A stretch of DNA of 64,000 bases, taken from contig NZ_JADOUY010000002.1 in the NCBI RefSeq assembly GCF_015752285.1, positions 496,001-560,000 on the forward strand, given 5' to 3'. The notes beneath the pieces were generated by a model. That model had not been told where the DNA came from. It was given only the letters and a program-made list of their open reading frames with translations, and did no database searches. The stretch is from Mycetocola_A sp015752285. Lineage in GTDB: Bacteria; Actinomycetota; Actinomycetes; Actinomycetales; Microbacteriaceae. Below are positions 33,436 through 42,658 of this stretch, piece by piece (position 1 is the stretch's first letter; each line of letters starts with the position of its first letter). The position numbers were made by a program, and so were the translations under genes.

Positions 33436-36400
33436 TGATGCTCCTGACCGCGCGGCTCACAGCCACGGTGAATGATCCGGCGTTCGCAAACGCGCCTGCG
33501 GCGAACTCCTGGTAGAACTCGACGGGGCCGCCGAGAAGCCCAGGCAGCCACTCCGCCGGGGTTCCGGCTCGGGATGCCTCCGGGACTTCGTCGAGGACGT
33601 GGATGGTGGATGACGGGGCGAGGGTCTCGGCGGCGATGTCGACGCCGGTGACGAACGAGATGGCATCCGCGTCTCTGGGGTCTGCGAAGACCAGGCCGAG
33701 CCTGATCCGGTCGCTGACATCGAATCCGGCGGCCTTGCGGGTGTCCTGCACCGACCGCACGACGTCGCGCGCGAGTCCCTCGGCTTCGAGCGCCGGGGTG
33801 AGGGCGGTGTCGAGAAGCACGAAGCCTCCACCTGCGAGAAGTGCGAGTGCGTTGTCTGAGCCGCCCTCGCTCGACCCGGTCTCGAGCACGAGGTCGTACT
33901 CTCCTGCTTCGAGGGCGATTCCGCCCGCTTTGACGACGCCGTCGGATTCAGACCAGTCTCCCGCTCGCGCTGCCTTGATCACGGTCTGCACGTTCTTGCC
34001 GAGACGCGGTCCTGCCGCGCGGGCTTTGACAGTGAGCCTGGAGGTGATGCCGTAGTCCGCAGCGCTCGAATCGGAGAGCTGGACGAATCGCACCTCCTTG
34101 ACGTTGAGTTCGTCGCGGAGGATGTCGTCGAACGGCGCAAGGGCTGCGGGGTCCGGTGCGACGACGGTCAGGCTGCCGAGCGGCAACCGCACGCGGCGTC
34201 CTGCCTGCTTACGCAGAGACAGCACAGTCGAACTGATCACCCGGATCGAGTCCATCGCGGTGACGAGGACGTCGTCTTCTGGCAGCTCAGAAGCATCCGG
34301 CCAGTCGGCGAGGTGGATGCTCCGCCCTCCGGTGAGATCCTTCCAGATTTTTTCGGAGACGAGAGGCAGGAGCGGTGCAGCGGCGCGGGTCAGCGTCTCG
34401 AGCACGGTGTACAGAGTGTCGAAAGCTTCGCTGCCCGTGCCGTCGTCGCTCACGCCGGCCCAGAAGCGGTCGCGCGAACGGCGCACGTACCAGTTGGTGA
34501 GAACGTCGGCAAAATCCCTGAGCGTTGCAGCTGCCATGGTGGAATCCAGGCCCTCGAGATGTTCGGTGACCTCGGTGAGCATCACCCGGCTCTTGGCGAG
34601 GATGTACCGGTCGAGCACGTCGGTTGAATCGGTGCGTCGTTGGGCGTCATAGCCGCCATCGCGCGCGGAGTTGGCGTAGAGGCTGAAGAAGTACCAGGTG
34701 TTCCAGAGAGGTAAGAGCATCTGGCGAACACCCTCACGGATGCCTTCCTCGGTGACGACGAGGTTGCCGCCGCGCAGAACGGAACTCGACATGAGGAACC
34801 AGCGCATGGCATCCGACCCGTCACGGTCGAAGACCTCGTTGACGTCGGGGTAGTTGCGGAGCGACTTCGACATCTTCTGACCGTCGCTGCCGAGCACGAT
34901 GCCGTGGCTGACCACGTTCTTGTACGCGGGGCGGTCGAACAGTGCAGTGGAGAGCACGTGCAGCGTGTAGAACCAGCCGCGGGTCTGGCCGATGTACTCG
35001 ACGATGAAGTCCGCCGGGTTGTGAGAGTCGAACCATTCGCGGTTCTCGAACGGGTAGTGCACCTGCGCGAACGGCATCGATCCGGAGTCGAACCAGACAT
35101 CGAGAACATCGGTGATGCGCCGCATCGTCGACTGACCGGTGGGGTCGTCGGGGTTCGGCCGGGTCAGCTCGTCGATGAACGGACGGTGAAGGTCGGTCGG
35201 TCGCACACCGAAGTCCTGCTCGAGCTCGTCGAGGGAACCATAGACGTCGACCCGCGGGTAGTCGGGGTTGTCGCTCTTCCAGACCGGGATCGGGGAGCCC
35301 CAGTACCGGTTGCGGCTGATCGACCAGTCGCGGGCGTTGCCGATCCACTTGCCGAACTGGCCGTGCTTGACGTTCTCAGGCACCCAGTTGATCTGTTCGT
35401 TGAGGTCGACCATCCGGTCGCGGAACTCGGGCACGCGGATGAACCAGCTCGACACCGCCTTGTAGATCAGCGGGTTGCGGCAACGCCAGCAATGCGGGTA
35501 GCTGTGTTCGTAGCTGGCCTGCCGGAGAAGGCGGCCCTCCGCTTTGATCAGCTGAGTAAGCGGCTTGTTGGCGTCTGACCAGAGCTGACCGGCAACGTCT
35601 GTGACCTCGGGAAGGAAACGGCCGCCGTCGTCGAGTGAGATGACGACGGGGATTCCTGCCGCCTCGCAGATCTTCTGGTCTTCTTCACCGTATGCGGGAG
35701 CCTGGTGCACGATGCCGGTTCCGTCTTCGACGGTGACGTAGTCGGCCACGAGGATGCGCCAGGCATCCTGCAGTCCGAACTCGTCGACGTCGGAGTAGTA
35801 GTCGAACAGCCGATCGTAGGTGACGTCCTGCAGCTCGGAACCGACGACGCTTCGGGAGATTGCGGCGACGGCGTCAGCGGCGGACTCGTAGCCGAGGTCC
35901 TTGGCGTAGTTGCCGACGAGGGCGGTTGCGAGCAGGTATTCGCCGCCGAGCACCTCTGTGGTGCCGCCGTTCTCGTGCTTTTCGCGCAACACCGTGGCAT
36001 CCGGGGTTCCATTGGGGCCGGCGGGAACGACCGCGTACTCGATGTCCGGACCGACCGCGAGGGCGAAGTTCGTCGGCAAGGTCCACGGGGTCGTCGTCCA
36101 GGCCAGCGCTCGGACACCGGTGAGGCCGAGCGACTCGGCCTTCATGCCGACGAGCGGGAAGGTGACGGTGACCGTCTGGTCCTGGCGCATCTTGTAGACG
36201 TCGTCGTCCATCCGCAGCTCGTGGTTGGAGAGCGGGGTCTGGTCGCGCCAGCAGTACGGCAGCACCCGGTAGCCCTCATAGGCGAGGCCCTTCGAGTGCA
36301 GCTGCTTGAACGCCCAGATGACGCTCTCCATGAAGGTGATGTCGAGCGTTTTGTAGTCGTTCTCGAAGTCGACCCACCGCGCCTGGCGGGTGACATAGCG

Positions 36401-36838
36401 TTCCCAGTCCTCGGTGTACGTCAGGACGGAGTCTTTCGCCGCCTGGTTGAAGGCCGCGATGCCCATCTCTTCGATCTGGCTCTTATCGGTGATTCCGAGC
36501 TGACGCTCGGCCTCGAGCTCGGCGGGGAGCCCGTGGGTGTCCCAGCCGAAGCGGCGGTGCACTTGTTTGCCTCGCATCGTCTGGAACCGCGGAAAGACAT
36601 CCTTCGCGTACCCGGTGAGTAGATGACCGTAGTGCGGAAGGCCGTTCGCGAATGGCGGACCGTCGTAGAAGACCCACTCGTCGTTGCCTTCACGCTGGTC
36701 GACGGATGCCTCGAATGTTGCGTCGCTCTTCCAGAAGGCGAGGACGTCCTGCTCGATCTCGGGGAAGCTCGGCGACGGCGTCACGCCGAATGCGGCCCCT
36801 GATCGAGGCGTTTCGTCGTGGAACTTGGGGTACGGCAT
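33428..36838 (-). CDS. ileS: Isoleucine-tRNA ligase
   Basis: 1136-residue class I aminoacyl-tRNA synthetase. HIGH-type motif HYGH (PFANGLPHYGHLLTG) near residue 60, editing domain in the middle, and KMSKS in SDGQKMSKSLRNYP. The length and the HYGH variant match the type-2, eukaryote-like IleRS of actinobacteria, a form often linked to mupirocin tolerance. GGGAG is about 5 nt before the ATG. A T-box leader lies immediately upstream. Confidence 0.96.
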   Translation of the reverse strand: MPYPKFHDETPRSGAAFGVTPSPSFPEIEQDVLAFWKSDATFEASVDQREGNDEWVFYDGPPFANGLPHYGHLLTGYAKDVFPRFQTMRGKQVHRRFGWDTHGLPAELEAERQLGITDKSQIEEMGIAAFNQAAKDSVLTYTEDWERYVTRQARWVDFENDYKTLDITFMESVIWAFKQLHSKGLAYEGYRVLPYCWRDQTPLSNHELRMDDDVYKMRQDQTVTVTFPLVGMKAESLGLTGVRALAWTTTPWTLPTNFALAVGPDIEYAVVPAGPNGTPDATVLREKHENGGTTEVLGGEYLLATALVGNYAKDLGYESAADAVAAISRSVVGSELQDVTYDRLFDYYSDVDEFGLQDAWRILVADYVTVEDGTGIVHQAPAYGEEDQKICEAAGIPVVISLDDGGRFLPEVTDVAGQLWSDANKPLTQLIKAEGRLLRQASYEHSYPHCWRCRNPLIYKAVSSWFIRVPEFRDRMVDLNEQINWVPENVKHGQFGKWIGNARDWSISRNRYWGSPIPVWKSDNPDYPRVDVYGSLDELEQDFGVRPTDLHRPFIDELTRPNPDDPTGQSTMRRITDVLDVWFDSGSMPFAQVHYPFENREWFDSHNPADFIVEYIGQTRGWFYTLHVLSTALFDRPAYKNVVSHGIVLGSDGQKMSKSLRNYPDVNEVFDRDGSDAMRWFLMSSSVLRGGNLVVTEEGIREGVRQMLLPLWNTWYFFSLYANSARDGGYDAQRRTDSTDVLDRYILAKSRVMLTEVTEHLEGLDSTMAAATLRDFADVLTNWYVRRSRDRFWAGVSDDGTGSEAFDTLYTVLETLTRAAAPLLPLVSEKIWKDLTGGRSIHLADWPDASELPEDDVLVTAMDSIRVISSTVLSLRKQAGRRVRLPLGSLTVVAPDPAALAPFDDILRDELNVKEVRFVQLSDSSAADYGITSRLTVKARAAGPRLGKNVQTVIKAARAGDWSESDGVVKAGGIALEAGEYDLVLETGSSEGGSDNALALLAGGGFVLLDTALTPALEAEGLARDVVRSVQDTRKAAGFDVSDRIRLGLVFADPRDADAISFVTGVDIAAETLAPSSTIHVLDEVPEASRAGTPAEWLPGLLGGPVEFYQEFAAGAFANAGSFTVAVSRAVRSINV

Positions 36839-36845
36839 TTTTCTC

Positions 36846-37047
36846 CCGGCAGGTTTCGATTTTCACCTGCGAGGGCGGATCAGGATCGATCCGCGGTACC
36901 ACCTCGCTTGCCGCGCATGTCGGCCGCTCGTTCATTGGCTGTGACGGGCCAGACCCGCCCGGTTCTACTGGGCGGCGATGGTGCATGCCGCTGTTCTTCC
37001 GGAGACTCCCCGGTGATGGCCGGTTCGCAGTCGTTGCTTCAAGGATA
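36846..37047 (-). promoter_or_regulatory. ileS T-box riboswitch leader
   Basis: On the minus strand the T-box core GGTGGTACCGCGG is at 36891-36903, the sequence that pairs with uncharged tRNA acceptor ends. Further upstream GGCCATCACCGGGGAG holds a possible Ile specifier ATC followed by A (37015-37017). TATCCT (37042-37047) is a likely -10, giving a leader of about 195 nt. The ileS SD follows within 45 nt of the T-box and no U-tract is visible, which fits the translation-regulating class known for actinobacterial ileS. Confidence 0.9.
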
Positions 37048-37067
37048 GCGGGTCGGTCGACCTCTCA

Positions 37068-37131
37068 CGCGAGTTGCCGGGTTTGTGGGGGTGAGCAGAC
37101 AGCCGCACCACCCCAAAGTCAGCAACTCGCG
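37068..37131. repeat. 64-nt long-stem element between DUF1648 gene and ileS
   Basis: Outer arms CGCGAGTTGC and GCAACTCGCG pair perfectly (10 bp); inside, a G-rich stretch (37081-37092) faces CACCACCCCAAA. It directly follows the minus-strand DUF1648 gene stop, so a terminator role is possible, though it lacks a U-tract. Confidence 0.6.
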
Positions 37132-37132
37132 G

Positions 37133-38128
37133 TCATGACGATCGGGTCAGGGAGGTGAGAACTCCCGCCCCGACCTCGGCATCGTCGACCGTGACGACGA
37201 GACGGCGGCCATCCGTCCGGGTGATCTCGATTGCGGGTCCTTTGCGCATGATGATCCCGGATCGGCGACCGGACGCCATCCGCCAACCCCAGCCGCCGAA
37301 GTCGGCCGTGGGGTTCACCTCGATCACACGAACCTCGGCGATCTCGGCGTTCGGGATGCTGATCCGCGGCCATCCGAGGGCGCCCCGCACGAGAAATCCA
37401 CGGCGGTCCGCCCTCACCCGCCAGAACGACATGCCCGTGTAGGTCAGGATCACACACACGGAGATTCCGATGGCGAACGGCAGACCGCTCGCAGAACCCA
37501 GGGAAGCGAGGATGCCGGCTCCCCCCGCGAACACGAGGACCCCGACGATCAGGGCGACCACCGCACCGGAGATGCGGACGGTGCGTTGCCAGAACACCCG
37601 CTCGTCCGGGGCGAGCTCGATCGGCTGGGCCTCAGCCTCTTCGTCGAAGCTCGGCGAAACCGCTTTCGGGAGGACGAACCACACAAGGGTAGCCAAGAGA
37701 AGTCCCCCGAGAACGCCGGCGAGCATCGGACCGGCGATGTCGGGGGCATCGGCCGCATCGTCGAGACTTCGCTGGGCAGCGAGCGAACCGATGGTCCCCA
37801 CGGTGAGCAGAACGCTCAGGAAGTGGCGTCCAACGAAGAGGATCTTGTCGTTCGCCGTGAGACGGCCCCGCCGACGTGCGCTGCTGAGAGCGAGCTCGGT
37901 GAAAATGGTGAAGACGAGGGTGATCCCGATCGGAAGGAGGATCAGCGTCCAGGCGCTCCCAAAGCCGTCAGCACCCTTGCCGCCCCAGTGGATCGCGACA
38001 GGATCCGGAAGCTCGGGCAGCCAGGTGATGGCGAGGAGGGCTCCGCAGAGTGCGATGAGCATCGGAAGGACGGCGCCGATGATCAGGTGCCGTTTGCGGC
38101 CGCGAATCGTGCGCTGGTCGTCGGTCAT
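37133..38128 (-). CDS. DUF1648 domain-containing membrane protein
   Basis: 331 residues. The first part, LPELPDPVAIHWGGKGADGFGS between two hydrophobic helices, is the DUF1648 signature. Further helices lie near 50-70, 95-150 and 190-240; the C-terminal 90 residues are soluble and beta-rich. Such proteins are usually co-transcribed with YtrA-type GntR regulators and are thought to sense envelope stress. The start overlaps the GntR stop as ATGA. Confidence 0.85.
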   Translation of the reverse strand: MTDDQRTIRGRKRHLIIGAVLPMLIALCGALLAITWLPELPDPVAIHWGGKGADGFGSAWTLILLPIGITLVFTIFTELALSSARRRGRLTANDKILFVGRHFLSVLLTVGTIGSLAAQRSLDDAADAPDIAGPMLAGVLGGLLLATLVWFVLPKAVSPSFDEEAEAQPIELAPDERVFWQRTVRISGAVVALIVGVLVFAGGAGILASLGSASGLPFAIGISVCVILTYTGMSFWRVRADRRGFLVRGALGWPRISIPNAEIAEVRVIEVNPTADFGGWGWRMASGRRSGIIMRKGPAIEITRTDGRRLVVTVDDAEVGAGVLTSLTRSS

Positions 38129-38475
38129 CTGAATGTCTCCCGGAGCAGTGAATTGACGGTCTCTGGGCCGATGCCGAGGTTTCGAGCCTCGGTGACGACC
38201 GTGTCGATCGCGGCGCTGAGCTGGCTGTAGCGCTGGGCGCTGTCGGTGATGATTGCTCCCCGGCCCCTGCGGAGTTCGACAAGTCCCTCATCGCGCAGCA
38301 GCTGATACGCGCGGAACACGGTGTGAACGTTGATGTCGAGGGATCCGGCGAGGTCGCGAGCGGTCGGCAGCCGCTCGCCGGCCTTCACCCCGCCAGAGAG
38401 AACGGCGCCCCGGATACTGCCGGCCAGCTGATCGAACAGCGGAACCGCGGAGCCTGGGTCGATGCGAAGGAGCAT
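38125..38475 (-). CDS. GntR family transcriptional regulator, YtrA subfamily
   Basis: 116 residues: winged-helix LPTARDLAGSLDINVHTVFRAYQLLRDEGLVELRRGRGAII followed by only a short helical tail, the YtrA architecture. The N-terminus IDPGSAVPLFDQLAGSIRGAV is typical. It heads a two-gene operon with the DUF1648 protein. A 17-bp dyad at 38491-38507 just upstream is the likely autoregulatory operator. Confidence 0.92.
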   Translation of the reverse strand: MLLRIDPGSAVPLFDQLAGSIRGAVLSGGVKAGERLPTARDLAGSLDINVHTVFRAYQLLRDEGLVELRRGRGAIITDSAQRYSQLSAAIDTVVTEARNLGIGPETVNSLLRETFR

Positions 38476-38490
38476 GGCTCGATTTCATAG

Positions 38491-38507
38491 TTCTAGTTCC
38501 TCTAGAA
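38491..38507. promoter_or_regulatory. Candidate YtrA-type operator
   Basis: TTCTAG-TTCCT-CTAGAA, perfect 6-bp arms, 15 bp upstream of the gntR start and 47 bp from the divergent ATPase gene. It could control both directions. Confidence 0.65.
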
Positions 38508-38553
38508 CAAGTAGGGATCGACCCCTGTCAGGCGCGGCTGCGACACTGTCGGA

Positions 38554-39285
38554 ATGGACAACCAGGAACCCTTCGCCGACCAACGCCTGGTGCGCGAGAT
38601 CCGACGCTCGAGTGATGCAATCATGTCGGGCGGCGAGTGGCCGGCATCCATTCCCGCTGTCGGAGCGCTGCTGGAATCCGGACTCCACCTCGGCGAGGGC
38701 GTCACTTTTCTCATCGGCGAGAACGGCAGCGGCAAATCCACCATCATCGAAGCCGCCGCAGCCGCATACGGGCTCGGACCTGAGGGCGGAACAATCCACT
38801 CCGCGCACACGACCACACCGACCGAGTCGCCGCTCGCTGACTGGATCAGCCTCGTTCGCCGCCCCGGCGCTCGAACCTGGGGCTTCTTTCTCAGGGCCGA
38901 GACCATGCACGGCTATTACACGTTCCAGAAAGAGCTGGCGGGCGGCAACGACTTCCACAGCATGAGCCACGGGGAATCGTTCCTGGCGATCGCCGAGTCC
39001 TACCTGACCAGTCCAGGGTTCTATTGCCTCGATGAACCGGAGGCGGCCCTGTCGTTCAGCTCAACGCTCGCCATGATGAGAGTGCTTGCCGACCTCGCCG
39101 CCAACGGGTCACAGGTGCTCTGCGCGACGCACTCCCCCGTCCTGGCATCGCTGCCGGGGGCGACGATCTACGAACTCGGCGAGCATGGCATCCGTCGGTC
39201 CGAGTGGCGCGACCTCGACATCGTGTCGCACTGGAAGACATACCTCGACGCTCCAGACCGTTACCTGCGCCACCTGCTCGACTGA
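38554..39285 (+). CDS. AAA family ATPase (ABC-like)
   Basis: 243-residue soluble ATPase. Walker A GENGSGKST at about 58-66, a SHGESFL signature-like segment, Walker B FYCLDEPEAALS and the switch His in ATHSPVL. It resembles stand-alone SMC/RecF-like or OLD-like ATPases annotated only as AAA family. There is no membrane partner next to it. ATG at 38554 is 6 nt after GACACT. Biological role unknown. Confidence 0.88.
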   Translation: MDNQEPFADQRLVREIRRSSDAIMSGGEWPASIPAVGALLESGLHLGEGVTFLIGENGSGKSTIIEAAAAAYGLGPEGGTIHSAHTTTPTESPLADWISLVRRPGARTWGFFLRAETMHGYYTFQKELAGGNDFHSMSHGESFLAIAESYLTSPGFYCLDEPEAALSFSSTLAMMRVLADLAANGSQVLCATHSPVLASLPGATIYELGEHGIRRSEWRDLDIVSHWKTYLDAPDRYLRHLLD

Positions 39286-39291
39286 CCACTG

Positions 39292-39891
39292 TCATAACGC
39301 GCGGGTGAACCCGTCGCAGATGGGCGCGATGGCCGCGTCGACGTAGTCGGCGAGGGGGCGACGTCGGACCCCGGCCCTGGCCCAGACTCCTGCAGCTGCT
39401 GCTGCGGCCGCGAGCACGGCGAATGCGATCGCCTGTGTCGACTCGACGGACGTTCCCAGGCGTTCCACGAGATATCGGTCGAGGACAGCCGCCTGTTTCA
39501 TGAAACGAGCCAGTCCTGACGCCTGGAGTTCGTCCTGGGTGCCCATGAGTTCGTACTGGGTGAGCGCCCACGGCACGCTGTCGGCAGGATGCGATGCGGC
39601 CACCGCGGTGATCGCAGCACGCACGGCATCCATCGGGGGCCGGTCTGGGTCGACCTCTGACAGTGCCGCCGCCAGCCCGGACATCGTCTGATCGAAGTCG
39701 ACCCACAGCAGATCGCCCTTCGACGGAAAGTAGTTGAAGAAGGTGTTTCTGCTCACTCCGGCGCGCGCGGCGATCTGGTCGATCGTCGTTCCTGCATAGG
39801 TCTGCTCGAGGAAGAGCTCCGCTGCGGCCTCCTCGAGGATGCGCTGAGACGATCGTCTCGGGCGCCCGACCGCGCCGACCCCTTCACTCAT
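39292..39891 (-). CDS. TetR/AcrR family transcriptional regulator
   Basis: 199 residues. The HTH TTIDQIAARAGVSRNTFFNYFPSKGDLLW is textbook TetR; the C-terminal part is alanine-rich. It is divergent from the peptide transporter starting at 40036. A short dyad CATTC-N9-GAATG (39899-39917) lies in its leader, so it may regulate itself and perhaps the transporter. Confidence 0.88.
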   Translation of the reverse strand: MSEGVGAVGRPRRSSQRILEEAAAELFLEQTYAGTTIDQIAARAGVSRNTFFNYFPSKGDLLWVDFDQTMSGLAAALSEVDPDRPPMDAVRAAITAVAASHPADSVPWALTQYELMGTQDELQASGLARFMKQAAVLDRYLVERLGTSVESTQAIAFAVLAAAAAAAGVWARAGVRRRPLADYVDAAIAPICDGFTRAL

Positions 39892-39898
39892 GTCTGCT

Positions 39899-39917
39899 CA
39901 TTCCTGTCCACAGAATG
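39899..39917. promoter_or_regulatory. Weak candidate operator before tetR
   Basis: CATTC-CTGTCCACA-GAATG, perfect 5-bp arms only. Placed between the tetR start and its probable TACCAT -10 box. Confidence 0.35.
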
Positions 39918-40035
39918 GTATCGACACCGGATGTCACAGCGAGCCTTGCCCGGACGCGCGGGAATTCGGTCGGCCACTTCCGGGTTAGTAGACTGAGCCC
40001 AGATAATGTCTCGATTCTCCGGAAGAACACCCCCC

Positions 40036-41691
40036 ATGCATTCAGCTCTCCCCCCTCGCTCGCGCCGCGGCCTCGCCGCGGTCGGCGCCCTCGCGGCTGC
40101 CGCGCTCGTCCTGACCGGCTGTCAGGCGACGCCGACTCCCCCGAGTGACACCCCGACCTCCGGCGGGACGCTGACCTACGCGAGCGGCGACGCCGAGCCG
40201 ACCTGCCTCGACCCGCACGTCGGCGGAAACTACCCGCAGGCCCTCCTCGCCACCCAGGTGTTCGACTCCCTCGTCTCGCGCAACGCAGACGGAGAGATCA
40301 TTCCCTGGCTCGCCACAGCGTGGGAGGTGGCAGAAGACGGGCTGAGCTGGGAGTTCACCCTCCGCGACGACGTCACCTTCACCGACGGGACGCCGTTCAA
40401 CGCCGAGGCCGTTGTGGTGAACATGAACCATCTCCAGGATCCGGCGACCGAATCCTCCACGGGGTACCTTGCGCTCGGCAAGGTGAGTGCGGTCGAGGCG
40501 GTTTCCGAGACCGTTGCGCGCTTCGAGCTCACCCAGCCGGACAGTGCCCTGCTCGAATCCCTTGCCCAGCCGTGGCTCGGCATCGAATCACCCGCCGGAA
40601 TCGCGCGCGGGATGGAAGAGAACTGCGAATCCCCCATCGGAACCGGACCGTTCGTGATCGACGAGTGGGTCAAGCAGGACCACGTGAGCCTCGTCCGCAA
40701 CGACGACTACGTCTCACCACCGGCAGACGCCTCACACGAAGGTGCCGCGTACCTCGATGGCATCGACTGGCGTTTCATCCCTGACTCCGCCTCGCGGTAC
40801 GCCGCGCTCCAGAGCGGCCAGGTCGACGTCATCGACAATGCCCAGCCGGACACGCTCGCCGCGGCCGAGGAAGCCGGGACCCTGACCGAACTCGACGCCC
40901 CACGCCCCGGAGCATCCAATCGGATCGAACTCAACTCGGGCAAGGCACCATTCGATGACGTCCGCGTGCGCGAAGCGTTCGTTCGCGCCGTCGACATCAA
41001 CGACGGCATCGACTCCCTCTTCTTCGGCAGCGCGACCCGGTCGTACTCGCCTCTCTCGAGCGTCGAAGTCGCCGCATACTCCGACGATTCCCTGTTCGAC
41101 GTCGACCTTGATCGCGCGAACGAACTCCTCGATGAGGCGGGATGGAGCGAACGGGATGCCGACGGTTACCGAGTGAAAGACGGCGAGCGCCTCACACTCG
41201 ACTTCCCGGTCTCGACGAACCAGTCGATCCCGGCCGAGCAGTCCCTGTTCGAACAGATCCAGGCAACGGCGAAGGACGCGGGATTCGAGGTCTCGATCAG
41301 CCTGCTCGACCTCTCCGGCTGGTACACCGCGCTCGGCGCCAACGAGTATGACATCGTCAGTGCGCCGTACACGAAACTCGGCCCGGACGTACTCCGGATC
41401 CTCTTCCACTCGTCAGGGATCACCCCTGCCCCGAGTGGTTACTTCGCCAACCACGCACAGGTCAGCATCCCGACACTGGACGAACTGCTGACCCGCGCAT
41501 CCGAAGTGACGGATGAGACCGAGCGAGACGAGCTCTACGCCGACGCGCAGCGCCTGATCCTCGAGGGTTACTACGTTCTGCCTCTCTACGACCAGCAGAA
41601 CCACTTCCTTATCGGCCCGGCCGTCTCCGGTACCCGTGCACTGCCGACGGTATCCACCCCGACGTTCTATGACGCCTGGCTCACGGACTGA
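40036..41691 (+). CDS. Peptide ABC transporter substrate-binding lipoprotein (family 5)
   Basis: 551 residues. The signal peptide ends in the lipobox LTGC, so the protein is a membrane-tethered binding lipoprotein. The mature part has the SBP_bac_5 features SGGTLTYASGDAEPTCLDPH, VFDSLVSRNADGEIIPWLATAW and LSWEFTLRDDVTFTDGTPFNAEAVV. Likely ligand: peptides, or nickel chelates as in some relatives. GGAAG lies 10 nt before the ATG at 40036; an in-frame ATG at 40006 would give an unusually long signal n-region. Confidence 0.9.
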   Translation: MHSALPPRSRRGLAAVGALAAAALVLTGCQATPTPPSDTPTSGGTLTYASGDAEPTCLDPHVGGNYPQALLATQVFDSLVSRNADGEIIPWLATAWEVAEDGLSWEFTLRDDVTFTDGTPFNAEAVVVNMNHLQDPATESSTGYLALGKVSAVEAVSETVARFELTQPDSALLESLAQPWLGIESPAGIARGMEENCESPIGTGPFVIDEWVKQDHVSLVRNDDYVSPPADASHEGAAYLDGIDWRFIPDSASRYAALQSGQVDVIDNAQPDTLAAAEEAGTLTELDAPRPGASNRIELNSGKAPFDDVRVREAFVRAVDINDGIDSLFFGSATRSYSPLSSVEVAAYSDDSLFDVDLDRANELLDEAGWSERDADGYRVKDGERLTLDFPVSTNQSIPAEQSLFEQIQATAKDAGFEVSISLLDLSGWYTALGANEYDIVSAPYTKLGPDVLRILFHSSGITPAPSGYFANHAQVSIPTLDELLTRASEVTDETERDELYADAQRLILEGYYVLPLYDQQNHFLIGPAVSGTRALPTVSTPTFYDAWLTD

Positions 41692-42658
41692 GTCCGGCCG
41701 CCTGGCGCTGGGGAGCCGGCGCGTCTCGCGCTGGCTCCTGAGCCGCCTGGCAGGATCCGTCTTCGTGCTGTGGGCCGTCGCGACCCTCACCTTCTTCGCG
41801 ATCAGACTCATCCCGGGCGACCCGGCCGAGGCCGTCCTCGGCGGACCCGGGTCGCAGGCCTCGGAGGAGACCCTCGAACAGGTCAGGCGAGATTATGGCC
41901 TCGACCAGCCGCTCGTTGCGCAGTATCTGCAGTCCCTCGGTCGACTGGCCACCGGCGATCTCGGGTCGTCCTATGCCCTCAAAGTGCCCGTCGGCGAACT
42001 TCTCGCTGCACAACTCGGTGGAACCATCCTCCTCGCCGTCGTCGCGCTGGCACTCGCGTGGCTGATCGCCATCGGTTTGTCTCTCTGGTCGACCACGGGC
42101 GGACGGGTCGCCGCCTCGGTGGGGCAGGGCATCGAACTCACGAGCGCCGCACTCCCCCACTTCTGGCTCGCCACGGTTCTCATCGCCGTGTTCAGCACAC
42201 AGCTCGGCTGGTTTCCCCCGGTGTCGACGGGCGACCTCAGGGGCCTCATCCTCCCCGTGGTCACCCTTGCCCTTCCACTCTCCGGGTTCCTCGCCCAGGT
42301 GATGCGCGGGACGCTGCTCGACACCCTCGACTCTCCGTTCATCCTGTCCGCACGCGCACGCGGGGAGGGCGAGATCGGCATCCGCCTGCGCCACGCACTC
42401 CGGCACGCGGCGATACCCGGAATCAGTTTGTCGGGCTGGGCGCTCGGGTACCTCATTTCGGGAGCCGTCGTCGTTGAGACGATCTTCGCGAGGCCAGGTC
42501 TCGGGCGAACCCTGCTCCAGGCGGTGACCCTGCGTGATGTCCCCGTCGTCACCGGCGTCGTCATCGTCGTCGCGGTTGTCTATATCCTGATGACCGTCGT
42601 GACGGATGCCGCGTCCCGGCTCGCCGATCCTCGCTTGCGACTCGAGGAGACACGATGA
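41669..42658 (+). CDS. Peptide ABC transporter permease (DppB-like)
   Basis: 329 residues with six helices. LSRLAGSVFVLWAVATLTFFAIRLIPGDPAEAVLGG is the DppB/OppB N-terminus. The EAA-type loop reads DSPFILSARARGEGEIGIRLRHALRHAAIP, and EAA partner helices follow. The ATG overlaps the end of the binding-protein gene by 23 bp, so translation is coupled. Forms the channel with the next permease. Confidence 0.92.
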   Translation: MTPGSRTESGRLALGSRRVSRWLLSRLAGSVFVLWAVATLTFFAIRLIPGDPAEAVLGGPGSQASEETLEQVRRDYGLDQPLVAQYLQSLGRLATGDLGSSYALKVPVGELLAAQLGGTILLAVVALALAWLIAIGLSLWSTTGGRVAASVGQGIELTSAALPHFWLATVLIAVFSTQLGWFPPVSTGDLRGLILPVVTLALPLSGFLAQVMRGTLLDTLDSPFILSARARGEGEIGIRLRHALRHAAIPGISLSGWALGYLISGAVVVETIFARPGLGRTLLQAVTLRDVPVVTGVVIVVAVVYILMTVVTDAASRLADPRLRLEETR

